From UBA6821 sp044236545 (GTDB lineage: Bacteria > Verrucomicrobiota > Verrucomicrobiia > Chthoniobacterales > UBA6821), in assembly GCA_044236545.1 (NCBI GenBank), contig JBIIGI010000004.1, forward strand, positions 1 through 64,000: a DNA stretch of 64,000 nucleotides. Reading direction: 5' to 3'. Positions 50,955 through 58,647 of this stretch are shown here, piece after piece. Position 1 is the stretch's first letter. Every line of letters starts with the position of its first letter. The translations under genes were made by a program, and so were the position numbers. The notes beneath the pieces were generated by a model. It was not told where the DNA came from, made no database searches, and saw only the letters and a program-made list of their open reading frames with translations.

Positions 50955-52433
50955 TTAGGAGTTCTTGGAAGCCGCAACCACCTGGTCGATGCCGCCCTTC
51001 ATGTAGAAATCACCCTCGGGAACTTCGTCCATCTTGCCGTCGAGGATCTCCTTGAAACCACGGATGGTCTCGGCGATCGGCACATACTGGCCCTTCGATC
51101 CGGTGAAGATTTCAGCGACGTGGAACGGTTGGCTGAGGAAGCGCTGGATCTTGCGGGCGCGGTAGACGGTGAGCTTGTCCTCGGGGGAAAGCTCGTCCAT
51201 GCCCAGGATCGCGATGATGTCCTGCAGGTCCTTGTAGCGCTGAAGCACTTTCTGGACGCCGCGGGCGACCCCATAGTGCTCCTCGCCGACGATCTCGGGC
51301 GCAAGCGCCTTGGAGGTCGAGGCAAGGGGATCGACGGCGGGATAGATGCCGAGCTCGGCGATGGAGCGCTCAAGCACGATCGTGGAGTCGAGGTGGGCGA
51401 AGGTGTTGGCCGGGGCCGGATCGGTGAGATCGTCCGCGGGAACATAGACCGCCTGGAAGGAGGTGATTGATCCGTCCTTGGTGGAGGTGATGCGCTCCTG
51501 GAGGTTGCCCATCTCGGCGGCGAGTGTAGGTTGGTAACCGACGGCGCTCGGGGTACGGCCGAGCAGCGCGGATACCTCGGAGCCCGCCTGGGAGAAACGG
51601 AAGATGTTGTCGACGAAGAGGAGCACGTCCTGGTGCTTCTCGTCGCGGAAATATTCCGCCATGGCGAGCGCGGTGAGCGCGACACGCAGACGGGCGCCCG
51701 GAGGCTCGTTCATCTGGCCGTAGACGAGACCGACCTTCGATCCTTCCTCGAGGAAGATGAAGTTGCCGTCGGCATCCTTGACGGGATGGCCCTTCTCATC
51801 CTTCTTCACGGCAATGACGCCGGACTCGATCATTTCGCCGTAGAGATCGTTACCTTCACGGGTACGCTCGCCGACACCCGCGAAGAGCGAGTAACCGCCG
51901 TGCCCCTTGGCGATGTTGTTGATGAGCTCCATGATGACGACGGTCTTACCGACGCCGGCGCCGCCGAAGGCTCCGACCTTGCCACCCTTGGTGAAGGGGC
52001 AGATCAGGTCGATGACCTTGATGCCGGTCTCGAGCACCTGGGCCTTGGTGTCCTGGTCGACCAGAGGAGGAGCGTGACGGTGGATCGGAAGGGTCTTGTC
52101 AGCCTTGACGGGACCGCGCTCGTCGCACGGTTCGCCGAGCACGTTGAAGATGCGGCCGAGAACCCCCTCGCCCACGGGGACGGAGATGGGCTTGCCGAGG
52201 GAACGGACGGCCATCCCGCGCTTGAGACCCTCGGTGGAGGACATCGCGATCGCGCGGACCCAGTTCTCGCCGAGGTGCTGCTGGACCTCGAGGGTCACCT
52301 TGGCGGGCTTGCCGTCAACGGTGTAGTCGATCTCGAGGGCGTCGTAGATCTTGGGCAGTTTGCCCTCCTTGGTGTTGAACTCGGCATCGATGACCGGGCC
52401 GATGATTTGAACGATGGTGCCTGTGTTGCTCAT
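50955..52433 (-). CDS. atpD: ATP synthase beta subunit
   Basis: This 492-residue catalytic subunit has the P-loop at G157-GAGVGKT164, the ATP-site ERTREGNDLY and the DELSEED-type loop as DELSPED. An insert of about 20 residues (roughly 209-231, VKKDEKGHPVKDADGNFIFL) lies before VGLVYGQMNEPPGARLRV and is absent from E. coli beta. The leader is A/C-rich (CCCCAACCAACCACC) without Shine-Dalgarno. Confidence 0.97.
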   Translation of the reverse strand: MSNTGTIVQIIGPVIDAEFNTKEGKLPKIYDALEIDYTVDGKPAKVTLEVQQHLGENWVRAIAMSSTEGLKRGMAVRSLGKPISVPVGEGVLGRIFNVLGEPCDERGPVKADKTLPIHRHAPPLVDQDTKAQVLETGIKVIDLICPFTKGGKVGAFGGAGVGKTVVIMELINNIAKGHGGYSLFAGVGERTREGNDLYGEMIESGVIAVKKDEKGHPVKDADGNFIFLEEGSKVGLVYGQMNEPPGARLRVALTALAMAEYFRDEKHQDVLLFVDNIFRFSQAGSEVSALLGRTPSAVGYQPTLAAEMGNLQERITSTKDGSITSFQAVYVPADDLTDPAPANTFAHLDSTIVLERSIAELGIYPAVDPLASTSKALAPEIVGEEHYGVARGVQKVLQRYKDLQDIIAILGMDELSPEDKLTVYRARKIQRFLSQPFHVAEIFTGSKGQYVPIAETIRGFKEILDGKMDEVPEGDFYMKGGIDQVVAASKNS

Positions 52434-52463
52434 GAGAGTGTGGTGGTTGGTTGGGGAAAAGGG

Positions 52464-53321
52464 TTAAGCCAATGCCATCTGGGCTGTGGTGATTTCGAGG
52501 AGTTCGGTGGTGATGCTGGCCTGGCGGGCCTTGTTGTATTCGAGTGTGAGATCCTTCACGAGGCTCTTCGCGTTGTCCGTTGCGCTCTTCATCGCGACCA
52601 TGCGTGCGCTCTGCTCGGATGCCCGGGCATCGAGGATCATCTGGAAGACGGTGAAGTGGAAGTAGTAGGGCAGCACCGCGTTGAGCACCTCGTCGGAATC
52701 GGGCTCGAAGAGGAACTGTGCGCCCGCGGCCTTGTCGTCGTGGTCATGGCCGGCCGCTACTTCCTTGGAAATCGGCAGGAGCGGGACAAGGACGGGCTTC
52801 TGGGTGAGCGTGTTGACGAACTTGGGATAGAGGACGGAGACACGATCAACTTCGCCGGAGAGGAACTTCTCGAGACAGAACTTCGAGATGGCCTTGGTCT
52901 GGAGGAAGGAAGGGCTGTCGGGAAGCGAGAAGTCCGCGATCATGTTGCGGCCGGTGCGGACTAGGAACGATGCTCCTTTCTTGCCGCAGGCCACAAACTC
53001 GGTCGCACCGACATCCAGGGTCGCCGCTTCGCGGAGCACATTGGTGTTGAGCGCACCGCAGAGTCCCTTGTCCGAGGTGACGAGGAGAACGAGGCTCTTC
53101 TTCACCGGGCGGGCCTCAAGAAGCGGGTGGGCCGTCTCGCTGACAAGATCGCGGAGCGAAACGAGGACGCGATTCAGTACCTCCGAGTAGGGATGACCCG
53201 CCAGCGCCGCCAGCTGCGCCTTGCGCATCTTGGAGGCGGCGACCATCTGCATCGCCTTGGTGATCTGGGCGGTGTTCTTGACCGACTTGATGCGTCGGCG
53301 GATGTCGCGGGTATTGGCCAT
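52464..53321 (-). CDS. atpG: ATP synthase gamma subunit
   Basis: This 285-residue rotor shaft begins MANTRDIRRRIKSVKNTAQITKAMQMVAASKMRKAQ and ends with the conserved YNKARQASITTELLEI helix. A segment at about 190-205 (AAGHDHDDKAAGAQF) is slightly longer and more His/Asp-rich than usual. Order and strand fit the operon. Confidence 0.97.
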   Translation of the reverse strand: MANTRDIRRRIKSVKNTAQITKAMQMVAASKMRKAQLAALAGHPYSEVLNRVLVSLRDLVSETAHPLLEARPVKKSLVLLVTSDKGLCGALNTNVLREAATLDVGATEFVACGKKGASFLVRTGRNMIADFSLPDSPSFLQTKAISKFCLEKFLSGEVDRVSVLYPKFVNTLTQKPVLVPLLPISKEVAAGHDHDDKAAGAQFLFEPDSDEVLNAVLPYYFHFTVFQMILDARASEQSARMVAMKSATDNAKSLVKDLTLEYNKARQASITTELLEITTAQMALA

Positions 53322-53370
53322 GGGCTGGTGCTAGTCGGTTTCCCGTTCTTCTCCTGGGTTCCTTGATCCC

Positions 53371-54906
53371 TTAGCGGAAGATGACCTTGAACTCGTCGAC
53401 TGCGGTCGTGAGTTCCTTCTCGATGTCCGCATCGATCGCACCCTTCGTGCGGATGCTGGTGAGAACGGCCTCCTTGCGGGTGTTCATGAACTGGGCGAGC
53501 TGGTTTTGGAAATCCTTCACACGATCAACGGCGATCGCATCGAAGTAGCCCTTCTGCATCGCCCAGAGGATGGCAACCTGCAGCTCGACGGCCTGCGGAT
53601 TGTACTGCTGCTGCTTGAAGAGCTCGACGATGCGCTGGCCGCGGTCGAGCTGGGCCTTGGTGCGGGCGTCGAGATCGCTGCCGAACTGGGCGAAGGCGGC
53701 GAGTTCGCGGAACTGGGCGAGATCGCCCTTGAGCTTTCCGGCCACCTGCTTGGTCGCCTTGATCTGGGCGGCGGAACCGACGCGGGAAACCGAGAGACCC
53801 ACCGAGATGGCGGGACGGATGCCCTGGTAGAAGAGATCGGTCTCGAGGTAGATCTGTCCGTCAGTGATCGAGATGACGTTCGTCGGGATGTAGGCCGAGA
53901 CGTCGCCCGCCTGGGTCTCAATGATCGGAAGCGCGGTGAGCGATCCGTTGCCGGCCTTGGTGCTCAGGCGTGCGGAACGCTCGAGAAGGCGGCTGTGGAG
54001 ATAGAAGACGTCGCCGGGATACGCCTCACGGCCGGAGGGGCGCTTGAGGAGCAGGGATACCTGTCGGTAGGCGACGGCGTGCTTGGAGAGATCGTCGAAC
54101 ACGATCAGCGCATCCATGCCGTTGTCCATGAACCACTCGCCCATGGCCGCACCGGCGAAGGGGGCGAGGTATTGGTTGGTGGCGCTGTCGGAAGCGGGCG
54201 CGGAAACGATGATCGTGTCGCGGAGGGCGTCGTTGGCGGAAAGGATGTCGACGACGCGGGCGATGTTGGCGTTCTTCTGTCCGACGGCAACGTAGATGCT
54301 GTAGACGGGACGGAACTTGGGATCACCGGAAGCCTCTCCGACGCGGTTGATCTTCGCCTGGTTGATGATTGTGTCGATGGCGATCGTTGTCTTGCCGGTC
54401 GCGCGGTCTCCGATGATGAGCTCACGCTGGCCGCGACCGATGGGGATCATCGCGTCGACCGACATGATTCCGGTCGAGAGAGGCTGACTGACACTCTGGC
54501 GCTTGATGATGCCCGGGGCGATCTTCTCGACGGGATAGAACTTCTTGGACTGGATCGGTCCCTTGCCGTCAATGGGCTGACCGAGAGAATCGACAACGCG
54601 GCCAAGGAGTTCCTTGCCGACGGGAACCTCGAGGAGGCGGCCGGTGGCCTTCACCTCGTCACCCTCGGAGATGGAGGTGTAGTCGCCGAGCACGACCGCT
54701 CCTACCTCGGTCTCCTCAAGGTTGAGCGCAATGCCGTAGATGCCGCCGGGGAACTCAAGCATCTCGTTGAGCATGACGCCGCCAAGGCCCTCGATGCGGG
54801 CGACGCCGTCGCCGATCTCACGGACGGTTCCGACATCCGATTTGGTGACGGTGGAGTTGGCGAGTCCGTCGATCTTCGATTCAAGTTCTTGCAGGAGGTT
54901 GCTCAT
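53371..54906 (-). CDS. atpA: ATP synthase alpha subunit
   Basis: This 511-residue subunit has the P-loop at G166-DRATGKT173, the arginine finger region in VGLSVSRVGSAAQ and the standard N- and C-terminal domains. The length is normal. The leader (AACACCCACACACC) is A/C-rich and lacks a Shine-Dalgarno sequence. Confidence 0.97.
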   Translation of the reverse strand: MSNLLQELESKIDGLANSTVTKSDVGTVREIGDGVARIEGLGGVMLNEMLEFPGGIYGIALNLEETEVGAVVLGDYTSISEGDEVKATGRLLEVPVGKELLGRVVDSLGQPIDGKGPIQSKKFYPVEKIAPGIIKRQSVSQPLSTGIMSVDAMIPIGRGQRELIIGDRATGKTTIAIDTIINQAKINRVGEASGDPKFRPVYSIYVAVGQKNANIARVVDILSANDALRDTIIVSAPASDSATNQYLAPFAGAAMGEWFMDNGMDALIVFDDLSKHAVAYRQVSLLLKRPSGREAYPGDVFYLHSRLLERSARLSTKAGNGSLTALPIIETQAGDVSAYIPTNVISITDGQIYLETDLFYQGIRPAISVGLSVSRVGSAAQIKATKQVAGKLKGDLAQFRELAAFAQFGSDLDARTKAQLDRGQRIVELFKQQQYNPQAVELQVAILWAMQKGYFDAIAVDRVKDFQNQLAQFMNTRKEAVLTSIRTKGAIDADIEKELTTAVDEFKVIFR

Positions 54907-54963
54907 GGTGTGTGGGTGTTAAGAGGAAGGTGGAGTGGGTGTTTGTGAATGTGGTGTTCGGTA

Positions 54964-55353
54964 TCAGGAAGCAAGGGCATTCAGGCGGGAAGCCACGGTG
55001 GCGTCCCAAACCTCGCTGCCGAGACGGATACGTGATCCGCCGATGAGCGACGGATCGACCTTTGTCTCGAGGGTCACGGATCCCCCGTCACGCTTTTCAA
55101 GCGATTTGAGGATGGAGGCCCGGGTCTGGTCGTCGACGGGAGCGGCGCTCTCGATGACGGCGTGATGCTTCTGCATCTCCAGACGGATCAGGCGGGTGTA
55201 TTCCTTGAGGATCTGAAGGGTGTGCCGGGGGGCGGACTTGACCAGCAGATCGGCGACCTTGAGCGACTTCGCGGCATCGGGACGGCCCGATGCGTCGAGC
55301 GATGCGTCGAAAAGTTCGCGTGCCATCCGGCGTGCTTCCTTGGGGATCTGCAT
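54964..55353 (-). CDS. atpH: ATP synthase delta subunit, unusually short
   Basis: This subunit links F1 to the b stalk. The C-terminal half is recognisable (ESAAPVDDQTRASILKSLEKR, then KVDPSLIGGSRIRLGSEVWDATVASRLNAL). At 129 residues it is about 50 shorter than the usual 175-180; the missing part corresponds to the middle of the N-terminal helical domain that caps the alpha subunits. Frame and neighbours are intact, so this is a compact form rather than a broken gene. Confidence 0.88.
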   Translation of the reverse strand: MQIPKEARRMARELFDASLDASGRPDAAKSLKVADLLVKSAPRHTLQILKEYTRLIRLEMQKHHAVIESAAPVDDQTRASILKSLEKRDGGSVTLETKVDPSLIGGSRIRLGSEVWDATVASRLNALAS

Positions 55354-55376
55354 GGTATGGGGAATTGGCTGAGAAA

Positions 55377-55889
55377 CTAGGCGGCGAGATCCTTGGCGGC
55401 ATCTTCACTGAGGCGCTTCTGATCCTCGGGAGAGAGAACCTTCCCTGCTACCTTGGCAGTCGTCTTGACGACCAGGGAAACCATCTCGCGCTTCACCTCG
55501 TCGACCATGCGGTTGCGCTCGGACGTGATCTCATGGCGGGCGCGCTCCACGATGGCGGCGGATTCCTTGACGGCTTTCTCCATTTCACGCTGGGAGAAGG
55601 CCTCGTTGTTCTTGCGGGACTCCTCGAGCAGGATCTGGGCGTCGTCATTGGCCTTGCGAAGGACCTCCTGATAGCGGAGTTCGGCCTCGGCCAACTGCTT
55701 CTTGATCTTCTCGGCATTGAGTTGCCCCTCCTCGATCCGCTTGCGGCGCTCCTCGAGGATCTTGAGCAAGGGGGCGAAGGCAAAGCGGTTCAGGACGAAA
55801 TAGACGATAAGGAAGAGAACCAACTGGGCGATGAAGTGCGGCCAATCGACTCCGAACTGGGCTAGGATTCCTGATTTTTCTGGTGACAT
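55377..55889 (-). CDS. atpF: ATP synthase b subunit
   Basis: This 170-residue stator subunit has one N-terminal membrane helix (FIAQLVLFLIVYFVLNRFAF) and a long Glu/Lys/Arg-rich coiled coil. A single b gene is present; no b' gene is seen. It follows atpE after a 93-base gap that contains a hairpin. Confidence 0.94.
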   Translation of the reverse strand: MSPEKSGILAQFGVDWPHFIAQLVLFLIVYFVLNRFAFAPLLKILEERRKRIEEGQLNAEKIKKQLAEAELRYQEVLRKANDDAQILLEESRKNNEAFSQREMEKAVKESAAIVERARHEITSERNRMVDEVKREMVSLVVKTTAKVAGKVLSPEDQKRLSEDAAKDLAA

Positions 55890-55935
55890 CTGCTGTGTGG
55901 TTCTCTCTGGGTGAATGAAAGGATCATCCTGCTTT

Positions 55936-55965
55936 GGGGTGCCTTTCGTAAGTGAAAGGCACCCC
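55936..55965 (-). promoter_or_regulatory. intercistronic hairpin between atpE and atpF
   Basis: GGGGTGCCTTTC, a six-base loop, and GAAAGGCACCCC make a perfect 12-bp stem 17 bases after the atpE stop. No T-run follows on the minus strand. Such hairpins can protect the upstream mRNA and raise output of the c subunit, which is needed in many copies, or cause partial termination. Confidence 0.65.
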
Positions 55966-55982
55966 TCGGCAAGGGAATGCTC

Positions 55983-56219
55983 TTAGCGGCCCTGGAAGGC
56001 GAAGATCAGACCGAAGATCGCAATGGCCTCAGCCAGAGCGATCGTCAGAATGCCGATCATGAGGACCTTGGGAAGGGTTCCGGGATTGCGACCGATGGCC
56101 TCGACCATGCGGGCTCCGATAAGACCGATGCCGATGGCGGATCCTGCGCCGGCGACGCCGAGGGTGAAACTTCCGGTCACTCCGGCCGCGACGGCTTCAG
56201 CGATGATGGTTGGTAGCAT
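55983..56219 (-). CDS. atpE: ATP synthase c subunit
   Basis: This 78-residue proteolipid has two membrane helices. The ion-carrying carboxylate is E64 in LAEAIAIFG; the following residues (A-I) do not match the Na-binding signature, so proton coupling is likely. The glycine motif is GVAGAGSAIGIGLIG. The polar loop is RNPGTLPK. The leader (CCAACCCAAACACCCACATC) is almost free of G. Confidence 0.96.
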   Translation of the reverse strand: MLPTIIAEAVAAGVTGSFTLGVAGAGSAIGIGLIGARMVEAIGRNPGTLPKVLMIGILTIALAEAIAIFGLIFAFQGR

Positions 56220-56308
56220 GTGATGTGGGTGTTTGGGTTGGTTTTGTTTTTCGGCCGTCGTCCACGTCCTGCATGATCCCGACGGTCAAAAGTCTGAAAA
56301 TGAAACGA

Positions 56309-57160
56309 TCAGTGTTCCTCGTGCGATGTTGAAAGCTGGAGATAAACGAGCACTAGAAGCGTGAATACCATCGCCTGAAGGAATCCGATGAGCAGTTCAA
56401 GGAAATAAAAGGGAATCGGAATGATGCAACTGAGAACCGAGGTCAGCCACTGGGGGCAGTTGAAGAGGTGGCCGATGTTGATCATCGTTGCGAGCATGTT
56501 CTCGCCCGCGAAGATGTTGCCGTAGAGTCGGAGGGAGAGGGAGACGGGTCGAACCAGGATGGAAACCACCTCCAGGACCCCGACGAAGAGAAAGAGAGGA
56601 ACGAGCAGAAACAGGATCGGGCCGGTCATCCCCCCCTTCACTCCGAAAAGCTCCTTGATGAAGGCGGTCGGACCCGTCACCTGCATGGTCCAGTAGAACC
56701 AGAGCACCATGGAGACGACCGACATGGCGATGGTCATGTTCATGTCTGCGGTGCCCGGGCGCAGGAGCGGTGTATGCAGGGCGCTCAGGGAGAGAAACCC
56801 ATCCTTCACCCCCCAACCGATCGAGCCGACACCCGGCAGCAGGCCGAACCAGTTCGAGATGAGGATGAAGATAAAGAGGGTACCGAGCAGTCCGAAGGCC
56901 TTCTTCGCCATCTTGTCACCGAGGATTCCCTCGACAGCGCCGTAGAAACCCTCGACCACCGACTCCAGGAAATTCTGACCGAAGCCGGGGATCACCTCGA
57001 TCTTGCGGGTGCAGGAACGCACGATCCAGACGATCACGCCGAGCACGATCGCGGTGACCAGGATGGAGTTGGTGAACCAGGCCAGAAAAGACTTGCTGAG
57101 GAACTCGGGCGTCTCGGCTGCAAGTTCCGCGCTGGCGATCAGTGAAGGTGCAAAAACCAT
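56309..57160 (-). CDS. atpB: ATP synthase a subunit
   Basis: This 283-residue membrane subunit carries the essential arginine R211 in SLSLRLYGNIFAGE. Its membrane helices and the GFGQNFLESVVEGFYGAVEG segment are typical. It is the first structural gene of the operon. No atpI precedes it. A Rex-type palindrome lies 84 bases upstream of its start. Confidence 0.96.
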   Translation of the reverse strand: MVFAPSLIASAELAAETPEFLSKSFLAWFTNSILVTAIVLGVIVWIVRSCTRKIEVIPGFGQNFLESVVEGFYGAVEGILGDKMAKKAFGLLGTLFIFILISNWFGLLPGVGSIGWGVKDGFLSLSALHTPLLRPGTADMNMTIAMSVVSMVLWFYWTMQVTGPTAFIKELFGVKGGMTGPILFLLVPLFLFVGVLEVVSILVRPVSLSLRLYGNIFAGENMLATMINIGHLFNCPQWLTSVLSCIIPIPFYFLELLIGFLQAMVFTLLVLVYLQLSTSHEEH

Positions 57161-57243
57161 GGGTGTCGTCTGGGAATCCTAGAAAAATTGAAGGGGTAGA
57201 TGAAAGTCCACAAAGACCGTGGTGGCAAGCGCTTTTTGAGAGC

Positions 57244-57261
57244 TTGTGAAATTTTTCACAA
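57244..57261. promoter_or_regulatory. Rex-type operator upstream of the atp operon
   Basis: TTGTGAAATTTTTCACAA matches the known Rex consensus TTGTGAANNNNTTCACAA at every fixed position, with perfect inverted arms. It lies between the TPR gene and atpB, 84 bases before atpB. Rex is a redox repressor that leaves DNA when NADH/NAD is high. No rex gene is in this window. Confidence 0.75.
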
Positions 57262-57305
57262 AGTTGCTCCTAGAGTGTCGGCGAAGCGACTCCGAAACCG
57301 CCCCC

Positions 57306-58460
57306 TCACGATGCGTTTCCGGAGATCTTGGCTAGGAATGCCTTCAGCCCGGGATCGGTGCGGTATTCATCGAACGCACAATCGTTCATGAGTTCACGGA
57401 AGTCGCGCGGGGAGTAGAATTCCCTCGCCCGCTCCAGAAATAGCAGCGCGTCGCTTTTCCGGTTGCTCCTGAGCGACGAACAAGCCGCCGTGAGGGCGGC
57501 CTCCCCGGACATTGTGCCGATCTCCGTGAGTGGGGGGGGAGCCGCGGAGGGATCGTTCTGAAGCCGTGCCAGCGATTCCTTCGCAGAGATGACCTGATTG
57601 CTGGCGGTCGGGTCGGTTCGCAACCCTCCCCTGTGCAGGGTGTCGGCGGCGCTCCGGTAGGATCCCTGCGAGCGGAGGAAATCACCCCAATGGCAGTAAA
57701 TGGAGGGGTCCGCGGGATGGAGCGCGGCGTAGCGTCGGAAAGCGCTTTCCATCGATGCAACCGGGTCGACCAATTGCTGAACGGCCTTGCCGGGTTCCTT
57801 CCCCCTGGAGTTTTCGGACAACGCGATCAGCACGCGGGCCTCCTCCTCCATTTCGTGCTTGTTCACCGCGCGTTGGGCCGCTTGGAGGGCCAGCGCCTTT
57901 TCCCCTGCCTGATGGGCTGCCAGTGCGATCAGGTAGTCGGTTCCGAAGAGCGCGGGTTGGCGCTCCTGCGCCTTTTGAAACTCCAGAAGCGCCTTGTCGG
58001 CATTCCCTCCGCCCAAAGCGGCAAAACCGCCGTCCAGAAGGGCCGCCGCCTCCGTGGTTGGCAGAACGACATGGGTTTCCTCGGCTCCGGTCACGACAGC
58101 GGCCTCATCGGAGGACTTTCCCGCAGTGAGTACCCCTGCAAAAAAAGCCGTCACCAGACCGAGCAGAATCGATCCGATGGCCAGAAATCTTCCGACAACG
58201 CGCTCGTTTGATCCCCCTCCCCCCCTCTTGCTGGATCTCCTGTCCCTTTCGCGGCGACTGTTTGATTTGTTCCTCTGGAAAACGGAAGCGCGATCCTTGT
58301 TTTTTCTGCGCCTTCGTTCGGGTGGCGCCGGTGCCTCGACGCCGCGCGGTTCCGGGATAGTGAGCGCGCTTGCCTCATCCCCGGCGGATAAAGAGGAGCC
58401 CCGCTCCGGGTGGTCGGGTTCCGCCGATTCCGAGGCTGAAGGGGATGTTTGATCGTCCAT
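57306..58460 (-). CDS. TPR-like membrane-anchored protein of unknown function
   Basis: This 384-residue protein has a disordered charged N-terminus with an Arg/Lys/Ser-rich run (RRRRKNKDRASVFQRNKSNS), a membrane segment at about 105-130 (VVGRFLAIGSILLGLVTAFFAG) and a C-terminal TPR-like region. The start at 58460 is the first ATG after the serA start on the other strand; the much longer open frame overlaps serA and is rejected. It lies upstream of the atp operon on the same strand, separated by the Rex-type site. Confidence 0.75.
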   Translation of the reverse strand: MDDQTSPSASESAEPDHPERGSSLSAGDEASALTIPEPRGVEAPAPPERRRRKNKDRASVFQRNKSNSRRERDRRSSKRGGGGSNERVVGRFLAIGSILLGLVTAFFAGVLTAGKSSDEAAVVTGAEETHVVLPTTEAAALLDGGFAALGGGNADKALLEFQKAQERQPALFGTDYLIALAAHQAGEKALALQAAQRAVNKHEMEEEARVLIALSENSRGKEPGKAVQQLVDPVASMESAFRRYAALHPADPSIYCHWGDFLRSQGSYRSAADTLHRGGLRTDPTASNQVISAKESLARLQNDPSAAPPPLTEIGTMSGEAALTAACSSLRSNRKSDALLFLERAREFYSPRDFRELMNDCAFDEYRTDPGLKAFLAKISGNAS

Positions 58461-58647
58461 GGGATGGATTTCGCCCGTGATGGTTACCGGGAATTCCCCT
58501 GGAAATCGATTTTTTTGTTTCGGTTTGCGGACAAGGCGAAGTCCTAGTAAATCCTTGCGGTCCCGTTCATCACATTTTTCACCCCGTCGGTCGTCGCCCC
58601 CCTTTCGACACCGGCACCAGTTAAAACCCAAACACACAGCAACGTTC

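Noticed and set aside
53506..54948. 480-codon plus-strand open frame opposite atpA
   Set aside because: Shadow of atpA; similar shadows lie opposite atpD (51531-52964), nuoF/nuoE (40522-41946) and the sulfurtransferase gene (44083-45207).
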